From the NCBI GenBank assembly GCA_023228985.1, contig JALOAC010000005.1:1-64000 (forward strand): a stretch of DNA of 64,000 nt. Direction: 5' to 3'. This document shows, one piece after another, positions 26,374-35,391 of the stretch. The notes below the pieces were generated by a model that did not search any database, was not told where the DNA came from, and was given only the letters and a program-made list of their open reading frames with translations. Numbering within the stretch: position 1 is the stretch's first letter; each line of letters opens with the position of its first letter. This stretch comes from Thiopseudomonas sp. GTDB lineage: Bacteria; Pseudomonadota; Gammaproteobacteria; Pseudomonadales; Pseudomonadaceae. Position numbers and translations under genes: made by a program.

Positions 26374-26817
26374 ATGACATTTATGCACTGGTCTGCGGAT
26401 CTTGAAATTGGACTTGAAGAAATAGACAGACAACACAGATGGTTATTTGAGCTTACCAACCGTCTACATGACGCCATTGATAGCAACACAACCGTTCAGC
26501 CGGGTATCGAGGATGCTCTTGAGCAGTTGGTGGACTACACCATGAACCATTTCATTATCGAAGAAGAGCTATTTGAGCGCTTGGGTTATCCAGAAACCGA
26601 AGCGCACAAAGCTCAGCACAATGTTTTTTGCCGCAACGTAATGGATTTATTAGTGCGTTATGACAGCGGTGATATCGTCAATACAGAAATGCTGGATTTA
26701 TTAAAAAACTGGCTTCTGCATCATATCTGCACGGTGGATAAAGCCTATGTGGCCCACTTTCGCGCGCACAAAGTAGCACCCAACCCCTTAACACCAGAGC
26801 CTAAGCCGGTAAATTAA
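26374..26817 (+). CDS. Bacteriohemerythrin (second of the pair)
   Basis: The 147-residue product repeats the first hemerythrin closely: EEIDRQHRWLFELTNRLH, YTMNHFIIEEELFERLGYPETEAHK, HNVFCRNV and HHICTVDKAYVAHF contain all the iron ligands. A proline-rich tail (NPLTPEPKP) is extra. GGAGG lies just upstream of ATG 26374. The pair clearly arose by tandem duplication. Its stop overlaps by three bases that of the convergent dnaB gene. Confidence 0.92.
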   Translation: MTFMHWSADLEIGLEEIDRQHRWLFELTNRLHDAIDSNTTVQPGIEDALEQLVDYTMNHFIIEEELFERLGYPETEAHKAQHNVFCRNVMDLLVRYDSGDIVNTEMLDLLKNWLLHHICTVDKAYVAHFRAHKVAPNPLTPEPKPVN

Positions 26818-28205
26818 TCATCATCAAAGTTGTAGTTGCCGGGCGCTAAGTTATCAAAGCGCGTGTAGCGACCATGGAACATAAGTCGCGTGGTACCAAT
26901 AGGACCATTACGCTGTTTACCGATAATAATTTCGGCGATGCCTTTATGCTCGGTTTCCGGGTGATAAACCTCATCGCGGTACACAAACATAATCACATCA
27001 GCATCCTGTTCAATCGCGCCTGATTCACGCAAGTCAGAGTTAACTGGGCGCTTATTGGGTCGTTGTTCCAGCGAGCGGTTCAACTGCGACAAAGCCACCA
27101 CAGGACAGCTAAACTCTTTAGCCAAGGCTTTTAATGAGCGTGAAATCTCAGAAATCTCATTTACTCGGTTCTCACTACCGCCACCTAGTTGCATCAACTG
27201 CAAGTAGTCAACCATGATCAAACCGATCTCACCCTGTTCACGCGCAACGCGTCTTGCTCTGGCACGCATCTCAGTTGGACTAATGCCTGCTGTATCATCA
27301 ATAAAAAGCTTGCGGCTCTGCAACAGCGCAACGGTAGAGGTAAGACGCGACCAATCCTCATCATCCAGTTTTCCAGTACGCACACGCCCTTGCTCGATAC
27401 GTCCCAAGGATGAAATCATCCGCATAACCAACGACTCGGCCGGCATCTCTAACGAAAACACCAGAATTGTCTTATCCGACTTCATCAATGCGTTTTCAAC
27501 CAAGTTCATCGCAAAGGTCGTCTTACCCATCGAAGGTCGTCCAGCAACAATAATCAAGTCTGATGGTTGTAAACCGCTAGTTTTCTCATCTAAATCAGTA
27601 AAACCTGTTGATAGTCCGGTAATTTGCGAATCACTGTTAAACAGCATATCAATGGTATCAACAGTGCTGGCTAGCAGCTGATTCAAGGCTATTGGCCCAC
27701 CTGACTTGGGTCTTGCTTCAGCAATTTGGAAAATTTTACGCTCGGCCTCGTCCAGTATTTGATCACCCTCACGCCCTTTGGGGTAATACGCGGAGTCGGC
27801 AATCTCATTACTGACGCTGATTAACTGGCGTAATGTAGCGCGTTCTCGAACGATTTTCGCATAAGCACTGATGTTCGCCACAGAGGGTGTATTGGCAGCT
27901 AATTCGCCCAAATAGGCCAAGCCGCCTGCTTGCGCTAGGCTGCCGTCTTTCTCTAAAAACTCAGCCAACGTCACCACGTCAAAGGGTTCGTTACGTTCGG
28001 CTAGCGTGTAAATCGCGCGATAAATTAAACGGTGGTCATGACGGTAAAAATCACGATCTATCAATTGATCCGAGATACGCTCCCACGCACTGTTATCCAG
28101 CACCAATCCGCCTAGCACTGATTGCTCAGCTTCCACCGAGTGCGGCGGAATCTTTAGGGCAGCTGTTTCTAAATCATATTGTTGGGGAGGTTGTGTCTCG
28201 TACAT
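26814..28205 (-). CDS. dnaB: Replicative DNA helicase DnaB
   Basis: The hexameric helicase that opens the replication fork. From ATG 28205 it has 463 residues. The N-terminal domain starts KIPPHSVEAEQSVLGGL; the RecA-like motor has Walker A GRPSMGKTTFAMNL, IMVDYLQLM as motif H2, SRSLKALAKEF and the arginine-finger region KQRNGPIGT. No intein is present. A nine-codon longer start is possible but lacks support. It follows the ribosomal-protein operon, separated by a terminator. Confidence 0.97.
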   Translation of the reverse strand: MYETQPPQQYDLETAALKIPPHSVEAEQSVLGGLVLDNSAWERISDQLIDRDFYRHDHRLIYRAIYTLAERNEPFDVVTLAEFLEKDGSLAQAGGLAYLGELAANTPSVANISAYAKIVRERATLRQLISVSNEIADSAYYPKGREGDQILDEAERKIFQIAEARPKSGGPIALNQLLASTVDTIDMLFNSDSQITGLSTGFTDLDEKTSGLQPSDLIIVAGRPSMGKTTFAMNLVENALMKSDKTILVFSLEMPAESLVMRMISSLGRIEQGRVRTGKLDDEDWSRLTSTVALLQSRKLFIDDTAGISPTEMRARARRVAREQGEIGLIMVDYLQLMQLGGGSENRVNEISEISRSLKALAKEFSCPVVALSQLNRSLEQRPNKRPVNSDLRESGAIEQDADVIMFVYRDEVYHPETEHKGIAEIIIGKQRNGPIGTTRLMFHGRYTRFDNLAPGNYNFDDD

Positions 28206-28269
28206 AGTCAAACCACTGTATTTGCTGTTCAAACCAAAGCGCTATTAAATAGCATTAGCGCAGAAAACA

Positions 28270-28302
28270 AAAGGCACGTATTCAACAAGAACACGTGCCT
28301 TT
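28270..28302 (-). terminator. Terminator downstream of rplI
   Basis: AAAGGCACGT and ACGTGCCTTT form a perfect 10-bp stem between the rplI stop and the dnaB start. On the minus strand it is followed by TTTTGTTTTC, so it ends the rpsF-rplI transcript. Confidence 0.85.
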
Positions 28303-28397
28303 ATTTAAGCTTCTCTACCTAGCCACTTAGACTGCGATTGCGGCCTTAGTATGCTACTCAGAGATTGCTTAAGCACATCACCTAGCAATTAACAGAC

Positions 28398-28844
28398 TTA
28401 CTCGCCTGCAACTACCAGTTTGATGGCTGCTGTAACTTCAGAGTGTAGCTGCAAGCTAATTTCGAACTCACCAGCTTGACGGATAGTGCCTTGTGGCAAA
28501 CTAACTTCACTCTTCGCAACTTCTACACCAGCTGCGGTTAGCGCATCAGCAATATCTTGGGTACCAATGGAACCAAAGAGCTTACCTTCTTCACCAACAT
28601 TAGCAGTAATAGTCACTACCAACTCATTGAGCTTCTCTGCGCGCGCTTGTGCCACAGCCAGCTTTTCAGCAGCTGCTTTTTCAAGTTCAGCACGACGTGC
28701 TTCAAACAATGCAATGTTCTCTGCAGTAGCAGCAGTAGCTTTACCTTGCGGTAATAAAAAGTTACGGCCAAAACCGGCCTTAACTGTTACTTTGTCACCA
28801 AGTTCACCGAGGTTGGCAACCTTTTCTAGCAGTATGACTTCCAT
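28398..28844 (-). CDS. rplI: 50S ribosomal protein L9
   Basis: 148 residues, the normal length. The N-terminal RNA-binding domain (MEVILLEKVANLGELGDKV, GFGRNFLLPQGKA) is followed by the long central helix and the C-terminal domain (KLFGSIGTQDIADAL, LPQGTIRQAGEF). L9 binds 23S rRNA near the L1 stalk base. It is the last gene of rpsF-rpsR-DUF2232-rplI. Confidence 0.97.
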   Translation of the reverse strand: MEVILLEKVANLGELGDKVTVKAGFGRNFLLPQGKATAATAENIALFEARRAELEKAAAEKLAVAQARAEKLNELVVTITANVGEEGKLFGSIGTQDIADALTAAGVEVAKSEVSLPQGTIRQAGEFEISLQLHSEVTAAIKLVVAGE

Positions 28845-28884
28845 TTGAGTCTCACCTCTTGAATATTAATCTACACCGTTCGTG

Positions 28885-29760
28885 TCAGTCTGCATCTGCT
28901 TTAGATACATGCAAGCCACGAAAATCAAACAAACTGTCAGCCAGAGCCATTATTACCAATAAAGGAAACAGCAGTTGGACAAAGAAAATCAAACCCACGT
29001 ACAAAGCAATCAGCCAAAAACTACTCAGTTTATGCTTTGCCATCAAGCCGTGTACCAACGCCAGACCTGCAACCCCTAAAACAACAGCACATAGAGGTGT
29101 TAAGCCCGCAATAACTATAGAAATGTTAGGTGCCAAAATCATGGCTGCCACTAAAGCTACTGCTACCAGCCTAGGTAGACGTATACGGTGAAACTCTTTA
29201 CCAAAACCACCTGGGTTATACAAAATAGACTGCCAATAGCGCGCTAGCATCAAGCTCAGCAAACTCATAAATTGAATGGTAGCGGCCATTAGCCCAATTA
29301 AAACTGGCGCTAACAGGTTTTCCAACTTCAAAATATCTTCTGCTGAAAGCTCCTCGTACATACCCGACAACATCTGCGGTAGTGCAGCACTAATCGCCGT
29401 GACTAGTTCTGCTATGGGTTCTGCGAAGGTAGCCTGTAGCCCCCAAACACAGCCCAAACCGAGCAAAATACTAAAAATTAGCACTTTGAGCCAAGCCGAT
29501 GTTTCACGTAGCACTTGGGCTAATACCAAAGTGCTACAAATCACCAACAAGGCTATAGGGTCGCCATAAACGGCCCATACTGCTGCGGGTATTAGTGCCC
29601 AGATCAATACAGGCGCTGCTTGTGCAAACCCTTTGCGCATCAGCACTAGGCCTGCCGCTGCAGCACTGAGCCAAAAAAGCACAGGTATCGCAGCAGAAAT
29701 TCCTACTACCAGAATTGCCTGCATACGTCCGCGCATTATAAAATTAGCGAGTGGGCGCAT
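28885..29760 (-). CDS. DUF2232 / YybS-like membrane protein
   Basis: The 291-residue protein is almost entirely hydrophobic with about eight membrane segments. It sits between rpsR and rplI exactly where Pseudomonas has a DUF2232 protein. The FHRIRLPRL stretch precedes the last membrane helices. The family is of unknown function, sometimes annotated as a substrate-binding unit of transporters, without proof. Synteny is the main argument here. Confidence 0.8.
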   Translation of the reverse strand: MRPLANFIMRGRMQAILVVGISAAIPVLFWLSAAAAGLVLMRKGFAQAAPVLIWALIPAAVWAVYGDPIALLVICSTLVLAQVLRETSAWLKVLIFSILLGLGCVWGLQATFAEPIAELVTAISAALPQMLSGMYEELSAEDILKLENLLAPVLIGLMAATIQFMSLLSLMLARYWQSILYNPGGFGKEFHRIRLPRLVAVALVAAMILAPNISIVIAGLTPLCAVVLGVAGLALVHGLMAKHKLSSFWLIALYVGLIFFVQLLFPLLVIMALADSLFDFRGLHVSKADAD

Positions 29761-29795
29761 GCTTTAATTTCCTTTACTAGGGTAAAAACCCTGAA

Positions 29796-30026
29796 TTAAC
29801 GATCGTGACTATCAGTGTACGGTAATAAAGCCAAGAAACGCGCGCGCTTAATAGCGGTTGCCAGCTGACGCTGATATCTGGCTTTGGTGCCTGTAATACG
29901 GCTAGGAACGATTTTGCCGGTTTCTGAAACATAGGCTTTCAGGGTGTTCAGATCTTTGTAATCGATCTCCTGAGTGCCTTCAGCGGTAAAACGGCAAAAC
30001 TTACGACGACGGAAAAAACGTGCCAT
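29796..30026 (-). CDS. rpsR: 30S ribosomal protein S18
   Basis: 76 residues with the standard ARFFRRRKFCRFTAEG start and the GKIVPSRITGTKARYQRQLA core that pairs with S6. Located 26 bases after rpsF in the conserved operon. Confidence 0.97.
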   Translation of the reverse strand: MARFFRRRKFCRFTAEGTQEIDYKDLNTLKAYVSETGKIVPSRITGTKARYQRQLATAIKRARFLALLPYTDSHDR

Positions 30027-30052
30027 GACTATGTCTCCTTAATGGGCTGCAA

Positions 30053-30475
30053 TTACTCGTCAGAGTCTTCATCGCTGTCGTCGTCACCATCTTCATCATC
30101 GGTGTCTTCAACAGTTTCAGTACGCTCACGACGCTCACGACGCTCACCACGGTTTTCTTCCGCTTTAAGCATTTCGGACTGCTCTGTAACCGCTTCATCA
30201 CGACGGATGATCAGGTTACGTAGCACTGCATCGTTGTATCGGAAGCTGTCTTCCAGCTCAGCCAATACTTTGCTACTGCACTCAACATTAAGTAATACAT
30301 AGTGGGCTTTGTGAATTTCGTTAATTGCATAAGCAAGTTGACGACGGCCCCAGTCTTCGTGACGGTGAATTTTACCACCATCTTCTTCGATCAGCTTGGT
30401 ATAACGCTCAACCATGCCACCGACTTGTTCGCTCTGATCCGGATGAACCAGGAACACAATTTCGTAATGACGCAT
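30053..30475 (-). CDS. rpsF: 30S ribosomal protein S6
   Basis: 140 residues: the S6 fold (MRHYEIVFLVHPDQSEQV, EDWGRRQLAYAINEIHKAHY, DAVLRNLIIRRDEAV) followed by a long acidic tail of Asp/Glu/Ser repeats. Such tails are common in pseudomonads, and in E. coli RimK adds glutamates to the S6 end. It heads the operon. Confidence 0.97.
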   Translation of the reverse strand: MRHYEIVFLVHPDQSEQVGGMVERYTKLIEEDGGKIHRHEDWGRRQLAYAINEIHKAHYVLLNVECSSKVLAELEDSFRYNDAVLRNLIIRRDEAVTEQSEMLKAEENRGERRERRERTETVEDTDDEDGDDDSDEDSDE

Positions 30476-30609
30476 AAAAGCTCCTTACGGGTTATAGCCT
30501 GCCGCAATGCAGTCAGACAAGGAGTGAATGAAATCTGTTGTGCTGCAAAAAGCAGACCCAACAGGGGCGCACATATTACCGAAAATGCGCCCCAAGCGCA
30601 AACGCTTCC

Positions 30610-31362
30610 TCAGCTGTTTTTCATGGCTGAGCGCTGTCGCTGCATCTCAAACAAACAGACGCCGGTCGCCACAGACACATTCAAGCTACTCACGCTGCCA
30701 TGCATGGGTAAGCTGACGAGGTAATCACAGTGTTCTCGGGTTAATCGGCGCATGCCTTTACCCTCTGCACCCATCACCAGCGCCATAGGACCTGATAAGT
30801 CCTGCTGATACAGACTTTGCTCCGCCTCACCTGCAGTACCGACAATCCAAATACCCTGCTGCTGTAATTTTTTCAGCGTACGCGCCAGATTAGTCACCGC
30901 CACCAAAGGAACAACCTCTGCCGCGCCGCAAGCTACCTTGCGTACAGTAGCATTCATGGTGGCTGATTTATCCTTGGGAATAATTACCGCATGCACACCA
31001 GCCGCATCGGCGGTACGCAGGCATGCACCGAGGTTATGCGGATCAGTAACACCGTCCAGCACGAGCAACAAAGCCGGCTGCTCAAGGCGATCCAGCAACT
31101 CATCCAGCATGGGCTCGTCCCACACCTGACTTGGGCTCACGTAGGCCAAAACACCCTGGTGCACAGCTTCGGTTTTTTCGTCCAACTGAGCGCGATCAAC
31201 CAACTGTGGCGCTAACTTAGCCGCCTGCGCCAGCTCTATAATTGCCTGCACGCTAGCATCCTGACGGCCTTGCAGCAGATAGAGTTGTTTAACTCGTTTG
31301 GGATGGTGGCGCAATAAAGCAGTGACTGCATGCACGCCATAGACTTGTTCTAAATCATTCAT
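30610..31362 (-). CDS. rlmB: 23S rRNA (guanosine-2'-O-)-methyltransferase RlmB
   Basis: A SPOUT-class enzyme of 250 residues that methylates G2251 in the P loop of 23S rRNA. The N-terminal substrate-binding domain begins VYGVHAVTALLRHHPKRV. The knotted domain shows LVLDGVTDPHNLGACLRTADAAGV, MGAEGKGMRRLT and SLNVSVATGVCLFE. Its ATG overlaps the end of rnr by 8 bases, so the pair is translationally coupled. Confidence 0.96.
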   Translation of the reverse strand: MNDLEQVYGVHAVTALLRHHPKRVKQLYLLQGRQDASVQAIIELAQAAKLAPQLVDRAQLDEKTEAVHQGVLAYVSPSQVWDEPMLDELLDRLEQPALLLVLDGVTDPHNLGACLRTADAAGVHAVIIPKDKSATMNATVRKVACGAAEVVPLVAVTNLARTLKKLQQQGIWIVGTAGEAEQSLYQQDLSGPMALVMGAEGKGMRRLTREHCDYLVSLPMHGSVSSLNVSVATGVCLFEMQRQRSAMKNS

Positions 31363-33778
31363 AGAAGCCTGACTTCCTCGACTTACTCACGGGCTTGCGC
31401 TTACTTTTCTTAGCCGGCTTTTTTTCTACCTTGGTAGCGCTCTTTGGTTTTTCCGCAGCGGCTTTGGCTTTTTTCTTAGTGCTTGCACCGCCCGCTTGCT
31501 TAGCAACCTTGCCTTTAGCTGGTTTAACTGGTGCTGCATGCTCTGCTGGACTTAACTCAAAATCAATCTTACGCTCATCCAAATCAACCCGTGCTACAAC
31601 CACCTCAACCTTGTCGCCAAGACGGTAGCTGCGGCCACTGCGCTCACCTGCCAGGCGATGATAAAGCGGCTCAAAGTGGTAATAATCACCCGGCAGTGCT
31701 GTAACGTGCACCAAACCTTCGACATAAATATCATCCAGCTCCACGAAGAAGCCAAAACCTGTCACGGCAGTCACTGAACCGGTAAAAGTTTCGCCGATAT
31801 GTTCCTGCATAAACTCACACTTGAGCCAGTTCACCACATCCCGTGTTGCTTCATCAGCACGGCGCTCTGTGACCGAAACATCCGTCCCTATTTGCTCTAG
31901 TCGTGCATAGTCATAGGGGTAAATCTTGGCTTTAGCCAAAGGTCCCGCACCCGCACGACGCACCAGTTCAGTTTGGCGGCGCGAACGAATAACACTGCGT
32001 ACAGCGCGATGGTTAAGCAAGTCGGCATAGCGACGAATCGGTGAGGTAAAGTGCGTATAAGACTGATAATGCAAACCGAAGTGACCGATGTCTTCTGGGC
32101 TGTATTGCGCCTGACTTAACGAGCGCAACATCACGGTCTGGATAATTTCGAAATCTGGCCGATCATGAATTCGCTCCAGCAAACGCAGATAGTCCTTAGG
32201 CGTAGGATCTTGCTTACCATTGTTAATGGACATACCAATTGTGCCAAGAAAACCGCGCAGTTTCTCTAGCTTTTCTGCTGTAGGTCCTGCGTGAATGCGG
32301 TACAAGCCCGGCATCTTGCTGGTACGTAAAAAGTCCGCCATTGCCACGTTAGCACAGAGCATGCACTCTTCAATTAATTTATGTGCATCATTGCGTTCAG
32401 TAGGCAAAATCTCCGCAATTTTGCGATCTTCACCAAAGACGATATAGGTATCACGGGTTTCGAAATCAATCGCCCCACGTTGCTTGCGTTGTTTGGCTAA
32501 CGCCTTATACAGGCCATACAACTGCTGCAGATGCGGTAACAACGTACCGTGCTTTTTAGTTGCTTGCTGGCCTTCTTTGCTTTCAGGCTCAACCAGCATG
32601 ACGCTAACCTCATCATAGGTCAGCCGCGCCTGTGACTGAATTACAGCCTCATAAAAACAGTAACTCTGGCGTTTGCCGGAACGTGACAAAGTCACTTCGC
32701 AGACCATAGCCAGACGATCAACTTTAGGGTTTAGCGAGCACAGCCCATTGGACAGCTCGACGGGCAGCATGGGAATCACGCGCTCAGGGAAATACACCGA
32801 GTTACCGCGTTTGGCTGCCTCTTTATCTAACGCCGATCCGACTTCAACATAGTGCGACACATCCGCAATCGCCACATACAAGCGCCAACCGCCTTTCTCA
32901 TCAGCCACAGCGCAAACCGCATCATCAAAGTCACGCGCATCCGCACCATCAATGGTCACAAAGGGTAAATGACGTAAATCTATGCGCTTTTGCTTGTCCG
33001 CCTCATCCACATCAGGGCTTAATTTGTTCGCCTCTGCTAAAGCAGCTTTAGGCCACTCGTGGGGAATGTCGTAATTACGCAGCGCCACATCGATTTCAAT
33101 ACCTGGAGCCATATAATCCCCCAGCACTTGACAGACTCGGCCCTGCGCAGGAATACGTGTAGTGGGCCAGTGGGTAATTTCCACTTCAACTAGCTGACCA
33201 ATCACCGCATTATTAGCACAGCCCGGGCTGATAAAGACCTCGTTCTGCATGCGGGTATTGTCTGGAATGACAAAACCTAAACCGTTTTCTTCGTTATAAC
33301 GTCCGACAATTTTTTCATGGGCGCGATTTACAACCTCAGCGACCACACCTTCAGGACGACCACGGCGGTCTGTCCCGGTTACTCTGACCAGCACACGATC
33401 GCCATCAAATAGACGACGCATCTGTACCGGACCTAAAAAAATATCACCGCCGCCAGCATCTGGGATTAAAAACCCAAATCCATCGCGATGTCCTTGCACG
33501 CGTCCAGCGATTAAATCCAATTTGGTCACAGGCGCATAAGCACCGCGACGGGTGTAAACCACTTGCGCATCACGCTCCATCGCGCGCAAACGCCGACGTA
33601 CGGCTTCGATATCTTCTTCAGTGCTAAGACCCAACTCTTCACATAATTGCTCACGTGAAGCAGGCGCGCCACGTTGCTCCAAGTGCTGCAAAATCAAAGC
33701 ACGACTTGGAATGGGGTTCTCATATTTTTGCGCTTCTAGCGCAGCCTCAGGATCGAGGGGGTGCCATTTGGCTTTCAA
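31355..33778 (-). CDS. rnr: Ribonuclease R
   Basis: A 3'-5' exoribonuclease of about 807 residues. I choose TTG 33778 because AAAAGGAAAG lies at the right distance before it and the protein then opens KAKWHPLDPEAALEA, like other pseudomonad RNase R. A TTG six codons upstream is the alternative. Domains: N-terminal HTH_12, two cold-shock domains, RNB catalytic domain (TIDGADARDFDDAVCA with the metal-binding aspartates, HFTSPIRRYADLLNHRAV), S1 domain and a lysine-rich tail. It degrades structured RNA and matures rRNA. Confidence 0.95.
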   Translation of the reverse strand: MKAKWHPLDPEAALEAQKYENPIPSRALILQHLEQRGAPASREQLCEELGLSTEEDIEAVRRRLRAMERDAQVVYTRRGAYAPVTKLDLIAGRVQGHRDGFGFLIPDAGGGDIFLGPVQMRRLFDGDRVLVRVTGTDRRGRPEGVVAEVVNRAHEKIVGRYNEENGLGFVIPDNTRMQNEVFISPGCANNAVIGQLVEVEITHWPTTRIPAQGRVCQVLGDYMAPGIEIDVALRNYDIPHEWPKAALAEANKLSPDVDEADKQKRIDLRHLPFVTIDGADARDFDDAVCAVADEKGGWRLYVAIADVSHYVEVGSALDKEAAKRGNSVYFPERVIPMLPVELSNGLCSLNPKVDRLAMVCEVTLSRSGKRQSYCFYEAVIQSQARLTYDEVSVMLVEPESKEGQQATKKHGTLLPHLQQLYGLYKALAKQRKQRGAIDFETRDTYIVFGEDRKIAEILPTERNDAHKLIEECMLCANVAMADFLRTSKMPGLYRIHAGPTAEKLEKLRGFLGTIGMSINNGKQDPTPKDYLRLLERIHDRPDFEIIQTVMLRSLSQAQYSPEDIGHFGLHYQSYTHFTSPIRRYADLLNHRAVRSVIRSRRQTELVRRAGAGPLAKAKIYPYDYARLEQIGTDVSVTERRADEATRDVVNWLKCEFMQEHIGETFTGSVTAVTGFGFFVELDDIYVEGLVHVTALPGDYYHFEPLYHRLAGERSGRSYRLGDKVEVVVARVDLDERKIDFELSPAEHAAPVKPAKGKVAKQAGGASTKKKAKAAAEKPKSATKVEKKPAKKSKRKPVSKSRKSGFYE

Positions 33779-33928
33779 ATTTTCTTTCCTTTTCAACCAT
33801 TAAAAATTACAACTTTTTCTGACAGATTTTATTATGTAGTACTTTACAAACAACAGTCATGCACCTATAGTACACGCGCAATTTAGATTGTACACGACAT
33901 ATATGCGTGCCTAATCTAATGCTGCAAT

Positions 33929-34015
33929 GCCCAGGTGGTGAAATTGGTAGACACGCTAGCTTCAGGTGCTAGTGCTCGCAAGGGCGTGGAAGTTCGAGTC
34001 TTCTCCTGGGCACCA
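33929..34015 (+). tRNA. tRNA-Leu (CAG)
   Basis: 87 bases from GCCCAGG to CCTGGGC-ACCA, with a long variable arm and anticodon loop TTCAGGT, hence CAG. The terminal CCA is encoded. It is divergent from rnr, as in Pseudomonas. Confidence 0.96.
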
Positions 34016-34027
34016 ATCATAATGCCA

Positions 34028-34050
34028 AAAGCCCCTACCCATGGGGCTTT
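34028..34050 (+). terminator. Terminator of tRNA-Leu
   Basis: AAAGCCCC-TACCCAT-GGGGCTTT forms a clean stem 12 bases past the CCA end, followed by a weak T-rich stretch. Confidence 0.75.
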
Positions 34051-34420
34051 GTGCTTTCTAGGGGTTTACGATACCCCTGATTTGTTTTGCACTCTTTCTT
34101 TTGCGCACATTCTTGAGCGGCTAACATTTACTAATAGCTTGGCGTTGCCTATGACGCATTCTGTCTTACCCTGCTCTTGTGGTGGCCGAATGAGCTGCAG
34201 TCATGTTTAGATTTACTCAGCTCAACGAACTCTTTGCCGCAACTCACCTGACGCCACTCTCATCTGCATATTTCGCCGCATCAAGTAAGTACATCTGGCG
34301 AGCCAATTTAACTGTGCGAAAAAATGTCGGAATAAGCGAGAATATAGTACCGAAGCGCACCGGTGACTTTGACTTTAACGTTACGAAGCGAAAACAAAGG
34401 CATCCGAGTAACGCACCAAG
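34051..34420. other. Gene-free stretch between tRNA-Leu and the toxin-antitoxin island
   Basis: About 370 bases hold only a 73-codon open frame (34203-34424) without a ribosome-binding site or recognisable composition, which I regard as chance. There is no tRNA-end repeat and no convincing integron attC site. The left border of the inserted island lies somewhere here, because in Pseudomonas purA lies close to this tRNA. Confidence 0.4.
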
Positions 34421-34723
34421 CTAGCTATTCCCAAGCATGTATACCCGAAGCTGCCGCTCCTCTCGCATGACATAGAGAACAAGAACCTGCTTCTTATCCA
34501 CTCGATAAAAAATGCGACACGGCGGAACCACTACCTCCCTGTATACCGAGTTAGGGAGCTCTGGCGGAATCCGTCCAGACACGGGATAGTCCGCTAAACG
34601 TTCGGTTTTATCGAAAACTTCTTGGACAAGATGTCTTGCGGCTGCAGGATTATCCAGTGCAATGTAATCAGCGATAGCATCCATCTCTTGAAGGGCGGGC
34701 TCCGTCCAGACTACTTCAGCCAT
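34421..34723 (-). CDS. RelE/ParE-family toxin (module 1)
   Basis: 100 residues with the RelE/ParE fold signature: WTEPALQEMDAIADYIALDNPAAARHLV in the N-terminal helices and YPVSGRIPPELPNSVYREVVVPPCRIFYRVDKKQVLVLYVMREER in the sheet. The YREVVV..CRIFYRV segment is typical of ParE. The gene overlaps its antitoxin gene by 13 bases. ParE toxins poison gyrase and RelE toxins cut mRNA; sequence alone does not decide. It appears full-length. Confidence 0.85.
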   Translation of the reverse strand: MAEVVWTEPALQEMDAIADYIALDNPAAARHLVQEVFDKTERLADYPVSGRIPPELPNSVYREVVVPPCRIFYRVDKKQVLVLYVMREERQLRVYMLGNS

Positions 34724-34968
34724 TTACTCATTTTCTCCCTAGCCTCACTTTGGCTGTACGTTCTTCCCTCAAGTACAGCGCGCTCTCCCCGTGAGAGCCC
34801 CTCAAGCAGTTCAAGCCGACGCTGCATAAACTCATAATCCTGCACATCGACAAGGTATGCGGATGGCTGCCCATGCTCCGTGATCAGTACCGGCTCTTTG
34901 GACAAGCGCAAATCCGCTAGAATCTTAGTGGCTTGGCGCTTAAGGTTTGTAACAAGCTCAACTTTCAT
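34711..34968 (-). CDS. Phd/YefM-family antitoxin (module 1)
   Basis: 85 residues beginning MKVELVTNLKRQATKILADL and EPVLITEHGQPSAYLVDVQDYE, the Phd/YefM DNA-binding domain. A charged C-terminal helix (SQSEAREKMSKWLK) would wrap the toxin. It precedes and overlaps the toxin gene. A palindromic operator lies 26 bases upstream. Confidence 0.88.
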   Translation of the reverse strand: MKVELVTNLKRQATKILADLRLSKEPVLITEHGQPSAYLVDVQDYEFMQRRLELLEGLSRGERAVLEGRTYSQSEAREKMSKWLK

Positions 34969-34993
34969 GGGCTAACCTCGGAACAGACTAATA

Positions 34994-35011
34994 GTGATAC
35001 TATAGTACCAC
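34994..35011. promoter_or_regulatory. Palindromic operator of toxin-antitoxin module 1
   Basis: GTGATACTATAGTACCAC is a palindrome in 16 of 18 positions, centred 34 bases before the Phd/YefM start. It overlaps a possible -10 (TATAGT). Phd/YefM antitoxins repress their own promoters at such short palindromes. Confidence 0.65.
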
Positions 35012-35033
35012 TTTGAAGGTGAGATAATCACCG

Positions 35034-35303
35034 CTAATGCGTGCCGCCTACGGCATTATCATTAAGCGGCTTGTTAGCAGCTTCTGCTTGAAGACGCTCA
35101 ACCAGCCAGACCTTGATGATTGATTGGCGGGTCACACCAATGCGCGCAGCCTCACGGTCCAACGACTCTACCACCCAAGCGGGAAAGTCCACGTTGATTC
35201 GCTTTTGTGCCAGATTAGTACGACGAGCGGTAGACAAGTCAAGGTCTTCAATAATGTCTTCCTGCCCTTCGTCGAATTTTTTATCGAAGTCTTTAGCTTT
35301 CAT
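35034..35303 (-). CDS. brnA: BrnA-family antitoxin (orphan)
   Basis: From ATG 35303 it has 89 residues. The acidic N-terminus MKAKDFDKKFDEGQEDIIEDLD and the C-terminal ribbon-helix-helix (QKRINVDFPAWVVESLDREAARIGVTRQSIIKVWLVERL) are the BrnA pattern. BrnA represses and neutralises BrnT. The ATG overlaps the TAA of a brnT remnant. Only the end of that toxin gene is left, so this antitoxin is an orphan and its original promoter is gone. Confidence 0.8.
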   Translation of the reverse strand: MKAKDFDKKFDEGQEDIIEDLDLSTARRTNLAQKRINVDFPAWVVESLDREAARIGVTRQSIIKVWLVERLQAEAANKPLNDNAVGGTH

Positions 35304-35388
35304 AGAACTCAACCTCCTGCTTACGAGAACGCCTGACTGAAATCAGACGAATACGACCTTCCCTGTGCGTGACGATAACCACTTGTAA
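35293..35388 (-). pseudogene. brnT: BrnT toxin, last ~30 codons only
   Basis: Upstream of and overlapping brnA, a minus-strand frame ending TAA 35293-35295 reads LQVVIVTHREGRIRLISVRR followed by SRKQEVEFYES. This is the C-terminus of BrnT (strand, IRLISVRRSRKQE helix). The catalytic N-terminal two thirds are absent: the sequence jumps at about 35388 to the end of the next toxin gene. The stop/ATG overlap with brnA is the native brnT-brnA arrangement, which supports the identification. Confidence 0.8.
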
Positions 35389-35391
35389 TAT

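Noticed and set aside
34203..34424. 73-codon plus-strand frame between tRNA-Leu and the toxin gene
   Set aside because: No ribosome-binding site, no recognisable motif, and it runs into the end of the convergent toxin gene.
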